A DNA stretch of 64,000 nucleotides, from contig JAPEIS010000013.1 in the NCBI GenBank assembly GCA_029531795.1, positions 496,001 through 560,000 on the forward strand, read 5' to 3'. Positions 1-11,213 of this stretch are shown here, piece after piece (within the stretch, counting starts at the first letter, position 1; each line of letters opens with the position of its first letter). Origin of the DNA: Sclerotinia nivalis (lineage: Eukaryota > Ascomycota > Leotiomycetes > Helotiales > Sclerotiniaceae). The notes beneath the pieces were generated by a model. That model worked only from the letters and a program-made list of their open reading frames with translations, did not search any database and was not told where the DNA came from. The translations under genes were made by a program, and so were the position numbers.

Positions 1-1460
1 TGTTCTCGGAATAGATCAAGATATCGTTTAAATAAATAGTATAGGATATATCTAAAAGATCGAAAAAGATATCATTTATATAATACTAATAAATAGCAAA
101 ATCATTAATTAATCTGAAAAGTAAGATTTTATATTTATAAGTTCTGTATCGGATTCGAAATATGATCAAATCTTCAGAATCGAGATGTATATAAATTCAA
201 TGGAATGCTTGTCGAATATCTAGCTTTATAAATATCTTAAATTTCGATATATGTATTAGAGTTTTATCGATTAATAGCAAAGAATATTCGTTTCTTTTGA
301 TGATAGTATTAAATCGTCGAAAATCGATATAGAAATATAAATCATTATTCGATTTGGAAACAAAAAGTATTAATGTTATAAATAAAAAGAAATTAGTTTC
401 AATGAAACCCTTTTTTAGATTATCGATAAAGTATTTTTTAATAACTAAAACTTCTTCCGAAGATATATTATAAATAGGATTAATTCTAAATTGAGCATTT
501 GATGGAATTTCGATTTTATAATTGTATACTGTATATTGGGGTAATTTATTCGATTTTTTTTTTGAAAAGATTTCAAGATAATCGTAATATATTTAGGGAA
601 TTCTTTGAAGTAATTCTTGAAATTCTTTATTATTGATATTCTTTATTCGATCCTTCAGTATTGTATTGATTTTATAAATGCTGATGGAAAAAATGATATT
701 ATTATAATGACGATTATATATTTTGAAGGTTTCGGTGGAGATCGTAATGATATCGATAACAGTTTGAGATAGATAATTTGATTAGTAATATTCAGAGAAT
801 AGTTTATTCAGAAGAATAGAACGATTAATCAATTTGATCTTTTTAAAAGATATCAAATTGTTTTTGGTATTTGTGGAAGGGAGCAAAAATTATTCTGTAG
901 ATGAGTTTTCTTTGAATTCCTTTTCCATTTATCGGAAATTGGTATATAAATTCTATTTATATCTAATAATGAATCTGGTTAATAAAAATAAAGGTTTTAT
1001 ATAATTGATTTCGAAGAAAGCATTACAATATTATATATCTTCTTCGATTTCGGGATTGGATAATAGTTTAGGGATTGAAAGAGATTTTCTGAAAATGATA
1101 ATATCTCTTGAAAAATAGAGAATTAATAATAAATCTTTTAGCTATACTAATTGATAATTAAATGATCAGAGTATTATATTATAAACTTTGAATTATAGAT
1201 CTCCAATAATGATATTTCTTTTCATTTCAATTAATAAAAAAAAAACTTAAAGAAAAGTTCTATCGTTTAATTAAAATATTAAATGAATAAAATATATAAT
1301 AATAGTACTTTATCGATTGTTATATCCTTGAATAAAAATAGGATTATTTAAAAAAAAATTAAAGATATTAATATATTGAGAGAATTGATATACAAAACGA
1401 ATATTAATAAGCAAATAAGTAAGAACTCCAATATCTGCTAATATAAAAGATCGGATTTGA
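1..1460 (-). pseudogene. A-1 pol fragment (protease and N-terminal reverse transcriptase)
   Basis: Degenerate pol, read from high to low coordinates. The retropepsin region lies at about 1200-1440 and matches the A-2 protease at 9157-9440. It is followed by the linker and the reverse transcriptase up to the window edge, where the sequence ends near the YLDD active-site region (compare YLNDILIYSEN in A-2). No frame stays open for more than a short stretch, and stops fall where A-3 has Gln or Trp codons. RNase H, integrase and chromodomain would lie outside the window. Non-functional; assignment rests on alignment with the better preserved A-3. Confidence 0.8.
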
Positions 1461-1485
1461 AAATCATAAATTAAAAGATAATAAG

Positions 1486-1589
1486 TGTCACGGGTTCATA
1501 ACTCTATCGAGTAGTGTTGATACCGATCAAACTACTTCTACCCTTTTAGGGGTTTCGTGGCCTAGTGGTAGAGTTCTAGCCCCGTGACA
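1486..1589. mobile_element. 104-bp GC-balanced mini-element with 5-bp target duplication
   Basis: Starts TGTCACGGG and ends CCCCGTGACA, with ataag on both sides (1481-1485 and 1590-1594). It interrupts the gag-pol spacer of A-1; the equivalent A-2 sequence near 9440 lacks it. The composition is clearly less AT-rich than its surroundings and shows no RIP damage. The two ends are imperfect inverted copies for more than the first nine bases (both read on to an AACTCTA motif). Internal pairing is possible: GTAGT.TTGAT with ATCAA.ACTAC, and CCCTTTTAGGGG. A TGGCCTAGTGG stretch fits a tRNA A-box consensus, but no tRNA folds. Termini and 5-bp duplication fit a solo LTR or a very short non-autonomous LTR element. 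Confidence 0.75.
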
Positions 1590-1684
1590 ATAAGAGAATA
1601 GAAAATTATCGTTATTTATAAAGCTCTATAGATTAATATATTTGAGATCATATTGATAATTTTGAGAAAAGACTTTTCTAAGGA

Positions 1685-2883
1685 TTAATCCTTTCCTGAT
1701 TCATATAAATCGGAATCGGGAATTTCTGAAGTGATCCTTTTGTTTTCGAAGATTGTATCAACTTTGTGGATACCGAAGGGGTATATATAATTCTTAATCC
1801 AATTGAAAGCTTTGTATTTAAAGCAAAAAGAGAATAAAACAAAAGGATAAGATTTGAAATTCGGAATAAACTTAAGGATAACCAACTTTTCTCTTCCGAT
1901 ATATTCAGGCTTGATATTCTCATACAAAGAAATAAAATCTTTAATACGATTATCAAACAAAGGATTCTTTCGAATTTGATTTCTGATTATTATAGTATAT
2001 TTCTGATTCATTATATATATCCTTATATCTATATTCGTTAGATGATTTATATAATTTTGGAAATCGGAGTAAAGATCCATAATAGCTATTGTCGCTGCTT
2101 TCAATGAGAAAAAAAGCTTCGAAGTAAATTCTCTTCGAAAGGAATATTCTGATTGATCGGCTTCTATCGCGAGTTTTAAAAACTATATATAGAACTAATG
2201 AAAAATTATAATTCCTATTTATAGAAATCGGAATTCGTTTATAACCAGTTTCTGTCGATTAGATGCAAGGTAAATAAAGTCAAAGTAATCCAAGATGCTT
2301 TGATATATAGCAAACTCCTTTCGGTTCATATCATCAATAATCCATCGAAAGATAATACAAACTTTTGTATCTTCGTTCAAGTAGTGATTTGTATTATCCA
2401 AAAGTTTTCCTTTTACAAAAAGTTTTCATAATTCGAAGAAAAGATTGATTTTATTATTAAAAGATTCAAAATCTTTCACTCTCGCACTAAGTTTTCTATA
2501 AAGAAATACTATAAATATTAATTTTCTTTCAATAATAAAATCATCTTTACTAAATATAACAATATCGGGATCTTCAGTTCATCGAAAATATCATTAATAT
2601 ATTCTAGAACGAAAGATAAATCTATTGTTATTTGTATTAAAAGATTCATTTTGTACAAAGCTAACTAAAGCAAGATAAATCTGATCCAATTACTCCAATA
2701 TAATCTAATTTTGAACTCGGATTTCCTGGTTTTCTTTTTGTAGATTTTGATAAATTGTTGTTCCGATTACAAAAAGAATTAATTTTCCTTGAATTAATAA
2801 ATATAAAGACAAATTTATAACTATTATTTTATTAACTCCTATATCAAATTCAGGATCTTTCTCTCATCTTATCTGATTGATTT
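1685..2883 (-). pseudogene. A-1 gag (broken)
   Basis: Retrotransposon capsid precursor, degenerate. A 139-residue open stretch (1685-2104) matches the C-terminal part of the A-3 gag at 54250-54678 almost residue by residue, ending in the same PDSDLYESGKD-like tail. A second open stretch at 2219-2401 matches the N-terminal segment, including a NHYLNE motif and IFRW where A-3 has IFQW. Frames are shifted between the pieces. No zinc knuckle is visible at the C-terminus. The gene is cut near its 5' end by the insertion of B'-1 at 2884. Confidence 0.82.
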
Positions 2884-3029
2884 TGTCACGGGTTCGTAAC
2901 CCGTTCCTAGCTAGTCTGCATGGTTGCCTAAGGCATCCATCCCCCATATAGTCGGCGCTCTTTCTAGCACCTTCTTCTTTTTTCGTAGAATATTATTATA
3001 TCTTAAAGTATTTTATTATCATTATAATA
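2884..3029 (+). repeat. B'-1 5' LTR (146 bp)
   Basis: Begins TGTCACGGGTTCG and ends TATAATA, a mutated TG...CA type terminus. Holds a GCCTAAGGC palindromic core, a TATA-like CATATAGTC at about 2945 and, 40 bp later, TAGAATAT (2986-2993). The outer 100 bp is hardly mutated, while the last 40 bp is converted to A/T. The 3' copy shows the opposite pattern. Confidence 0.9.
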
Positions 3030-3031
3030 GT

Positions 3032-3039
3032 ATATTCTA
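3032..3039 (+). promoter_or_regulatory. B'-1 candidate self-primer binding site
   Basis: ATATTCTA, two bases after the end of the 5' LTR. It is the exact complement of TAGAATAT at 2986-2993 inside the LTR, downstream of the TATA-like box. This is the geometry of Tf1-type self-priming. There is no TGG start as expected for a tRNA 3'-end primer. A match of eight bases is weak alone; the support comes from families A and B. Confidence 0.55.
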
Positions 3040-3699
3040 TTTTTCATAAAGATTCTATTGTTGAACAAAAAAGACAATCAATTTTACAAAATATATGAAA
3101 ACTTCGATTATCAATATATTAATAAACAATAAACAACGTTTTAATTCGATTCCAATTTAGATTTAAACTTAGATCTAGATTCAGATTCAGATTCAAATCC
3201 AGACCTCGATTTCATTAATACTATATTATTATACAATCGAAATCAAAGACCTTATAATTATACTTCAGTTTTTAAGATTGTTTTAAATAATCTATTACTA
3301 TATTAAATATCATTTAATCAATCCTATCAGAATTATCGATACCTTCAATCTGATCAAAGACAATATCTAAGTTCTGAAAGTATATTAAATTTGTTTTCTT
3401 TAATTATTAATGGTTTATATACGAACTCTCCAGTATTGGAGATGGAGACCTTAAAGATCCAATCTCTGTTTCCGATATGTTTATCAATACACAGAATTTT
3501 GAAGTTGTTGTATATATATAATATTTGTTTAATTTCATAAAACAGATACTAATTTAAATAAGACAATATCGATAAGAAATATATATATTACAAAAAGATC
3601 TGTAATTAAACAATACAATCAATACGAGATTAATAATCCAGATTTTTGCTTTTCAGAAATAACTTAATCAATCATTTATCAATGCAAATCCTATTGTAT

Positions 3700-4689
3700 C
3701 AATCTATCGATTACAATAAACTATAAAGAATTCTGAATCGTTTAAAGATGAAAAAACAGATCTTTTGATTTAATAAAGCGAATACGAAGATTGAAAGATA
3801 AATTTATATATCTATTAGAAAAGCGATTCTATAATTTCCGATATAAAATAAAAGAAATTGTTATATATAGTTTTTCTTTTAGAAAGAATAATCCGATAAG
3901 AAAAACAAAAGGATATAGAAGGAATTATAGATAATATATCGGAATTTACTATTATAAATATATTCCTAAAGAAATTCGATAATCTTTATATTTCAATTGA
4001 TATTGAATATAAAGTAGCAATCAAATTCGATAAATTCAAAATAAGCGAAAAAACTCTGTTTTTCTCTTTTTATTCACAATTAGAATATTTGAGTATATTT
4101 AATAAAAAGATTCTTCGAAAAATGATCCTTATAATAAAACAAAAAGTTATCAATGAATTGAAGGCATTGATAAAAAACGATTCAAATTTTTGTGAATTTA
4201 TTAATATTGAAGGATGAAGAAAGAAGTTCCAAGTATGGAATCAAAATTGTCGGGATAATGAGTATTATAATACAAACTCTTCGAAATCTAATTCAATTTA
4301 TATTCAACGATAAGTATTGTTAGTATTTTATATTCGAAACGATTCTATGGATTTCGATATAATCAAAACCCCAAAACAAATATAAAAAGAGTATGAATAT
4401 TTTTATAATCTATATTATTTTTGTAAGCAATTTGATTATCGAGTTGCAAATTGTGAAGCAAAAAAACAAATCGATGTTATAAGAAACGTAAACAAATACA
4501 AAAGTATTTCTTATAGAAATAATTATTTGAAAGATAATCATCAATTATATCAAAACCAATAATACCGTTCAAACAATTCAATCAATCAAAATAGCTATTA
4601 ATGAAGAGAATATCAAATATAACCTCAAGTTCAACAATATTATTCCTTTAATTCAATTGATTATAGAAATTTCCAACGAGATAATTATC
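3700..4689 (+). pseudogene. B'-1 gag, split by A-2
   Basis: Degenerate capsid gene. A segment at about 4140-4260 matches the B-2 gag around 41130-41220 (KxDSNFC motif followed by a W/R-KKF motif). A mutated zinc knuckle lies at about 4413-4457, reading YYFCKQFDYRVANC. The expected CX2CX4HX4C has lost its first Cys (C to Y) and its His (H to Y), both changes of the kind RIP makes. The Gln/Asn-rich tail that follows is cut by A-2 at 4690 and continues at 11214. Stops TAA/TAG replace Gln codons throughout. Confidence 0.75.
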
Positions 4690-4910
4690 TGTGACGATGG
4701 TCTTAATTCAAGGCATAATAGAATGAATCAATTAATCTATATTAGAGAATAACAAACTGTCGTACAAAAGATAATAAAGTTGAGCCTTTTATGATCTCTT
4801 CGAAGGGGATCAAAATTTAAACGAATATAGGGTGAAATAAATGATCTCTTTGGAAGGGATCAAAGAACAAAATAAAGAATGATTTAGGGCATTAATATAG
4901 GATCGTTATA
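4690..4910 (-). repeat. A-2 3' LTR (221 bp)
   Basis: In + orientation begins TGTGACGATGG and ends GATCGTTATA. It aligns with the A-3 LTR except for a missing internal stretch around the first GGTCCC hairpin. The outer end (TGTGACG) is unmutated and the inner end (GTTATA for GTCACA) is mutated. A polypurine tract lies just inside it, in + orientation CACCCCTCCCTC (4912-4923). Confidence 0.9.
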
Positions 4911-5399
4911 TCACCCCTCCCTCAAAGAAAATTGATTTGTTTTTAAGTTTCCCTTTTAACTTTTCGTATCGGATATCTTCTTTCTGTGGGGAGAGCAGCG
5001 GATAGTGTTTTCCTTTTGCTTTGAGGCTATTGATATATCAAATTGTATCCAAGAGCGAAATCATAATAGCTTTTCGGAACGAATTGAATAAACTATTCAG
5101 GAAATTTATGATAAAATAAATATTTTTTTGATGAATTGAATCTGTTTTGGATATATAATTGTAGTATATTGAATAAAATAGAGATAAAGAAGAAAAAGTG
5201 CGAAATAAAAAATTAAAGTAAATAAATAAACGATAGAAAAAGCAAAAACAACAAATGATTTTTTCGAATGAATTATGAATTGGTTACAATTTCGTTTTCG
5301 AAAAAAAGGAGAATGGATAAATAATTCTGTTTAATTGTTTTATTTATAGATTTGCTATCTACAAATTCGTTATAATCATTATTATTATTCTTTTAAGCT

Positions 5400-8300
5400 T
5401 TTATTCATTTAAAAAAATGATTAGAGGGTTCTACAGCTTCAGGATTTTGAATATGAAATTCTTGTATTTTGTGTAGAATGTATATAATATTGGAATAGTA
5501 ATATTATATAGAATCGTTATCGTATTCTATCTATTTTATTTTATATCGAATTTATCTACAAAGGAATTTCGAAACTAGAATTTGCTGTACTTCGAATTCT
5601 GCATTTATAGCAATTATAATGGAAGAAAAAGGTTTATTGTATTATCCGGGAATAGGGTTTTCTATAGTCTTTTGTAATTTATCGGGGAAGAAGATTTTAT
5701 ATATATTTATACTTTCAAAAAGATCCAATCGATATGAATAATCTATTTTTTCGAAAATACAGTATAGCTTTATTATTTGTAGATCGAATTTGCAGTTAGA
5801 TCGTTTTGTAATGAAATTCCTAATGATAATATATACTTCATTTTCTATTTGAAAATCAATCGATCTTCGATAACGATCGATATCTTTCATCTTTTTCTGT
5901 TATGCTTTGGAAAGGATATCTTTGGTTACTTTCCAAATTTTATATATATATTTGAAGAAGTTTTATATATTTGTATAGTTTAGCTTTTTTGTTGTTGTAT
6001 AAGAGATGTTGGAAGAGGGTTTGTTTCAATCGAAAGAAATGGTTGGGGAATATCTGTTTTGTAATTCAAAGGAGGATATTTTTAAACTTTTGTAAAGTAT
6101 AATAAATTATATGTAGTTTATTATATATAAAAATTCCAATTAATTATTTTGATAATAATTGATATAGAGTCGAAGATGTTAATCCAGATATTGATTTATG
6201 ATTTCGGTTTATTCATCTATTTGAGAATAATAGATTATAAATAGCTTTAATTTGATATTTAGGATTCGTATAAATTCGTTTCAAAAGCTGGATATGAATT
6301 GTGGATTTTTATCGAATGTAATAATAATTGAAGTATCTTTCCAATAGTAGATATAATTCAGATATATTAAAATCATTTCCCGGGCAATTGTAGTATAATA
6401 ATAAGGAATGTATATTGATTGTTTCGATAGTTTATTGATAACTATAAAAACATTATCATATCCATATTTATCTTTTGGAAATGATTTGAAGTTCATTGAT
6501 ATATCTGCCCAAAGTCTGATAGGGATAAACAATAGATACAAAAAATCAGGTATTTAGCCTTTTGGGATATAATAGTTATAGCAAATAATACAATTATCGA
6601 TATATTGATCGATATAATCAGTTATTCTTTTTCAAAAATATTGCTTCTTTATAATCAATTTCGTTTTGGTTTTACTAAAGTAAGCTAAGGAGATCTGGGT
6701 ATAGGTTTCTTTTATAAAACTAATACGAAAATTATTTATATCGGGTATAATCAATCGGTCTTTGTAGAGTAATAAACTATTATATATAGAATATCCTTTT
6801 TTCAAATTAGTTGTTAAATCGTATTCCGATTGTATCGATAGGTGTATACGATTAGCTTATAGAATACAATCTACGAGATTCAATTCTTCTATTTCAATAA
6901 CTAGGATTGTTATCACGGAGGCAGCAGACAGGATAACAGAAATCACTTTTATTGATAAGACGTAGCTCGAAGAGCTACGTTTCTATAGAAGGAACGGTTC
7001 CTTAAATACATTTATGTGTAGCGCTAGCCCCGACCGGGGCTAGCCTACACTTATCCGAGGTCCGACTCCTACGGGTCGGAACCCGAGCGGTCTCCGTATA
7101 CCATATACGGGGACCCCGTGACAATTGTAACTATCTTTTCCCCTTTTATATTGAATTCGTTCAATATTTTTTTGTCAAGAATTTCTGATGGGAATAGGGT
7201 TTGAATATATTATTCAAAATATAATATTTCCTATACTTTTATTTCCTGATTATAATAACTAAATGTATTTGTTATTATATTATTAATTCCTATTCAATAT
7301 AATATTTTGAACCAGAAGTTTGCCAGGATTTCAAATCATCTAGTTTATTGTTGATTTATATAATAGGGAGATTTAATGAATTTTGCTCTTCAAGTTTTGA
7401 AGGCTTTAATAATAATGAATATCTTTTTATCGAATATTATATAATTCATCTCAATTGAAAGTATTATCTTAGTAAAGAAAGCAATAGAGTATTATTGATT
7501 ATCGTTATATAGCTAAGAGAGTATTCTTTCGACAATATTATTTGAAGTATCGGTTTCGATTATAATTTGTAGATATAATTGATAATGCTTCAAAACAAAG
7601 ACTTAAAATATCATTTGCTTAAAATAATCGAAGGCAACAATATAATTGCTATTTTATATATATAGAAAATCTTTCTTTGTTAGATTGATAAATAAATAAA
7701 CGATTCGTTTGAAATCTTGAATAAAGTATTTGTAAAAATTGCAAAATTCTAAAAAGAATTATACTTCTTTAATATTTGTAGAAGCTTTCCATTCTTTTAC
7801 AATCTCAATCTTTTTTGGATCTATTTCTACTCCTTTTGTAAAAATGATGAACTTAAAGTATTTAATCCTTTTAATATTGAATTCATATTTATTGATATCG
7901 ATCTGTAATCCAGCTTTACAAAGGCAATCAAGAACTTGTAATATATATATTTCGTATTCTACTTTGTTCTCGGAATAGATTAAGATATCGTTTAGATAAA
8001 TTGTATAAATTATATTTAAGAGATCGAAAAGAACTTTATTTATATAATATTGATAAATAACAGAATTATTAATCAATCCGAAAAACAAGATTTTGTATTT
8101 ATATGTTCTGTATCGTATTTGGAATGTAATCAAATCTTCGGAGTTAGAATATATACAAATTCGATGGAATATTTATCGAATATCTAATTTTATAAATATC
8201 TTAGATTTTGAGATATATACTAAAATCTTATCGATCAATAGTAGAGGGTATTCGTCTTTTTTAATGATAATATTGAGTTATCGAAAATCGATACAGAAAT

Positions 8301-9440
8301 GTAAGCCATTATTCGATTTAGAAATAAAGAATATTGGTGCAACGAATGAAAAAGAGTTAATTTCAATGAAATCCTTTTTGAGATTATTAATAAGGTATTC
8401 CTTAATAATTAAAAGTTCTTTTAAGGATATATTGTAGATAAAGCTAATCCTGAGTTGAATATCTAATGGAATTTCGATTTTATAATTGTATATTGTATAT
8501 TGAGGTAATTTATCAGATTCTTTTTTTGAAAAGACTTTGAAATAATTATAATATACTTGAAGAACTTTTTGGAGTAATTCTTGGAATTCCTTATTGTTGG
8601 CATTCCTTATTCGATCCTTCAGTATTGTATTGATTTCGTAAATACTAATGGAAAAAATGATATTATCACAACAACGATTATACATTTTGAAAGCTTCAAC
8701 GAAGATCGTAGTGATATCGATAACAATCTAGGATAAATAGTTTGATTGATAGTATTCAGAGAATAACTTATTTAGAAAAGCAAAACGATTAATCGATTTG
8801 GTCCCCTCGGAAGTTACTAAATCGTTTTTGGTCCCTACAAAAAGGAGCAAAAGTGATTCTATAAATGAGCTTTCTTTGAATTCCTTTTCCATCTATCGAA
8901 GACTAATATATAAGTTCTATTTATACCTAATAATGAATCTAGCTAATAGAAATAAGGGTTCTATATAATTGATTTCAAAGAAGATATTACAATATTATAT
9001 ATCTTCTTCGATTTCAGGATTGGATAATGGTTTGGAAGCTGAAAAAGACTTTCTGAAAATAATAATATCCTTTGAAAAGTATAGAATTAATAATAAATTT
9101 TTTAGTTATACTAATTGATGGTTAAATGATCAGAGTATCATATTATAGACTTTGAATTATAGATCTTCGATGATGATATCCCTTTTCATTTTAATTAATA
9201 GAAAAAAGGTTTGAAGGAAGGTTCTATTGTTTAATCGAAATGTTAAACAAATAAAATGAGTAACGGTGATGTTTTGTTGGTTGTTATATTCTTGAACAGG
9301 GATAGGGTTGTTCAAAAGAATAATAGGGATATTAATGTATCGAGAGAGTTGATATACAAAACGAGTGTTAATAAGCAAATAAGTAAGGGCTTCAATATCT
9401 GTTAATATAGAAGATCGGATTTGGAAATTATGAATTAAAA
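5400..9440 (-). pseudogene. A-2 pol polyprotein (broken)
   Basis: Read from high to low coordinates. Retropepsin is at 9157-9440, with a LNNPIPVQEYN region and an IIIEDL end. Reverse transcriptase is at about 7759-8685, with YLNDILIYSEN where YLDDILIYSEN is expected (D to N, a transition). RNase H is at about 7180-7740, disrupted. Integrase is at about 5900-7130, with a VFIVINKLSKQ motif at 6420-6480. The post-integrase module is at 5642-5890 (RRSIDFQIENEVYI, YRLDLFES) and the remains of a chromodomain at about 5400-5640. These domains copy, reverse-transcribe and insert the element in intact relatives. Stops, frameshifts and the 213-bp insertion in the integrase N-terminus make it dead. Boundaries are approximate. 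Confidence 0.85.
6911..7123. mobile_element. 213-bp hairpin-chain mini-element with target duplication ATTGT
   Basis: Starts TATCACGGAGG and ends GGACCCCGTGACA, flanked by attgt on both sides (6906-6910 and 7124-7128). It interrupts the integrase N-terminal region of A-2. It is GC-rich and unmutated, against flanks rich in A/T. Five stem-loops follow one another: 6960-6980 (9-bp stem, GAA loop), 6989-7003 (7 bp), 7016-7050 (15 bp with a single unpaired base), 7061-7080 (6 bp) and 7089-7115 (12 bp including one G-T pair). There is no open frame. Termini and 5-bp duplication fit integration by an LTR-retrotransposon integrase (solo LTR or non-autonomous element); the termini resemble those of B' and E. 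Confidence 0.8.
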
Positions 9441-9539
9441 AATAATAGAGGAGTAGAAAATTGTTACTACTTTTAAAACTTTGTAAATTAATATGTTTGA
9501 AGTTATATTGATAATTTTGAAAGGAGATTTTCCTAAGGA

Positions 9540-10750
9540 TTAATCCTTTCCTAATTTATATAAATCAGAATCGGGAATTTCTGAAGTGGTTCCTTTGTCT
9601 TCGGAGGCTATATCAACCTTGTAGATATTGAGGGGATATATATGATTCTTAATTCAATTGAGGGTTTTGTATTTAAAACAAGGAAAGGATGAAACAAGGA
9701 AATGGAACTTGAAATTCAGAATAAATCCAAAGATAATCGATTTTTCTTTTCCGATATATTCAAACTTGGTATTCTCATATAAAAGAGTAAAGCTTCTAAT
9801 ACGATTGTTAAATAAAAGGTTTTTTCGAATTTGATTCCTAATTATAACAATATATTTCTGATTCACAATATATATTCTTATATTCATATTCATTAAATGA
9901 TTAATGTAACCTTAAAAATCAAGGTAAAGATCCATTGTGGTTATTGTTACAATTCTCAACAAAAAGAAAAGCTTCGAAATGAGCTCTTTTCGAAAGAAAT
10001 CTTTTGATTGATCGGCTTCTATTACAAATTTCAAGAATTGTATATAAAACTAATAGAAAATCATAATTCCTATTTATAGAAATCGGAATTCATTTATAGC
10101 CAATTCCTATCGATTAAATACAAGATAAATAAAATCAAGATAATCCAAAACACTTTAGTATATAACAAACTCCTTTCGGATCATTTTCGGTTTCAGATAT
10201 CGTTATACATCATTAATAATTTATTAGAAGATAATACAAATTTTTGTGTTTTTATTCAAATAATGATCTATATTATCTAAAAGTTTTTCTTTTATAAGAA
10301 ATCTTTATAATTCGAAAAAAGAGTTGACTTTATCGTTGAGAAATTCAAGATCTTTTATTCTTATATTAAATTTTCTATAAAAAGATATTATAAATATAGA
10401 TTTTTTTTCAATACTAAAGCCTTCTTTGCTAAAAATAGTAATATCGGGATCCTCAATTTGATATGAATATCTTTAATGTATTTTAGAATAGAAAATAAAC
10501 CGATTATTATTTATATCAAAGAATCTATTTTATATAAAACTAATTAAAACGAAATGAATCTGATCCAATTATTCTAATATAATCTGATTTTGAGTTCGGA
10601 TTTTTTGGTTTTCTTTTTGTAGATTTTGGTAAATTATCGTTTCGATTATAAAAGGAATTGATTCTTTTCGAATTGGTAAATACAAGGGCAGATTTATAGT
10701 TACCGTTTTATCGACTTCTGTATTAAATTCAAAATCTTCCTTTTGTTTGG
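9540..10750 (-). pseudogene. A-2 gag (broken)
   Basis: Degenerate capsid gene. The C-terminal part (9654-9893) is open and matches A-3 gag (MNMNIRIYIVNQKYIVIIRN, then an EYIGKEKS motif). The N-terminal part (about 10000-10300) matches the A-3 segment with a NHYLNEG motif, but with stops and shifts. The start is not resolvable; by alignment with A-3 it lies near 10750. Gag of Ty3/gypsy elements forms the particle in which reverse transcription occurs. Confidence 0.8.
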
Positions 10751-10980
10751 TTTGATCGATTTGGGCTTATAGTTCTGCTGCAACGATCTTCTTAATTGTA
10801 AGTTGAGGAATACAGGGTTTCCTCGATCGAATAGATATAATAATAATACTATTGGAAATTCGGAAAAATCAATCGGAATAAATATAAAGATTTCGTTAGT
10901 TCAATAACTTCGATGAATATAATTAATTAGATATTCTGATCTTTTTAAGGGATAATTTGTTCTTTTTAGGATAGCTAATG

Positions 10981-10990
10981 AATTTGTTAT
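10981..10990 (-). promoter_or_regulatory. A-2 candidate self-primer binding site
   Basis: Minus-strand sequence ATAACAAATT, two bases beyond the 5' LTR inner end at 10993. It is complementary, with one transition, to AGTTTGTTAT inside the same LTR (minus strand of 11052-11061). The equivalent site of A-1 is at 16421-16430 with the same sequence. Confidence 0.6.
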
Positions 10991-10992
10991 AA

Positions 10993-11213
10993 TATAACGA
11001 TAATTTTAATTCAAAGTATAATAGAATAAATCAATTAATTTATATTAAAGAATAACAAACTATTGTACAAAAGATAATGAAATTGAGCCTTTTATAGTTT
11101 CTTCGAAGGGGACCAAAACCTAAGCGAATACAGGGTAAAATAAATGATCTCTTCGGAAGGGATCAAAGAACAAAATAAAGAATGGCCTAGGGCATTAATA
11201 CAGAATCGTCACA
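10993..11213 (-). repeat. A-2 5' LTR (221 bp)
   Basis: Same length as the 3' copy at 4690-4910. Inner end mutated (TATAACGA), outer end intact (CGTCACA). Followed by the second copy of target duplication TTATC. Contains ATAACAAACT at 11052-11061, which on the minus strand is the proposed transcript start AGTTTGTTAT. Confidence 0.92.

Larger units (their letters stand above)
1..2883 (-). mobile_element. A-1: Ty3/gypsy chromovirus, 5' half, interrupted and cut by window edge
   Basis: Minus-strand LTR retrotransposon that starts upstream of the window and is cut at position 1 inside reverse transcriptase. It is colinear with A-2 (for example 1-700 with 7968-8690) and, on the opposite strand, with A-3. 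At 2883 it is interrupted by B'-1, and its sequence resumes at 16220-16675 with the rest of the 5' leader and the 5' LTR. The interruption is flanked by gattt (2879-2883) and aattt (16220-16224), a target duplication differing by one transition. Frames are broken by many stops. A-1 is the oldest layer of this nest. Confidence 0.88.
4690..11213 (-). mobile_element. A-2: Ty3/gypsy chromovirus, nested in B'-1
   Basis: Minus-strand element of 6524 bp with 221-bp LTRs (3' LTR 4690-4910, 5' LTR 10993-11213) and an exact target duplication TTATC (4685-4689 and 11214-11218). Gene order on the minus strand is gag, protease, reverse transcriptase, RNase H, integrase, chromodomain. It resembles A-3 throughout but has shorter LTRs and lacks about 1 kb between chromodomain and 3' LTR, which in A-3 holds a third open frame. 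A short GC-rich element is inserted at 6911-7123. All genes are broken. Confidence 0.93.

Noticed and set aside
1541..1589. Possible tRNA gene
   Set aside because: An A-box-like word and D-arm-like text are present, but no acceptor stem, anticodon arm or correctly ordered B-box can be built.
8093..8437. Plus-strand frames opposite A-2 reverse transcriptase (also 7739-7978)
   Set aside because: Antisense shadows of the conserved pol sequence on the minus strand.
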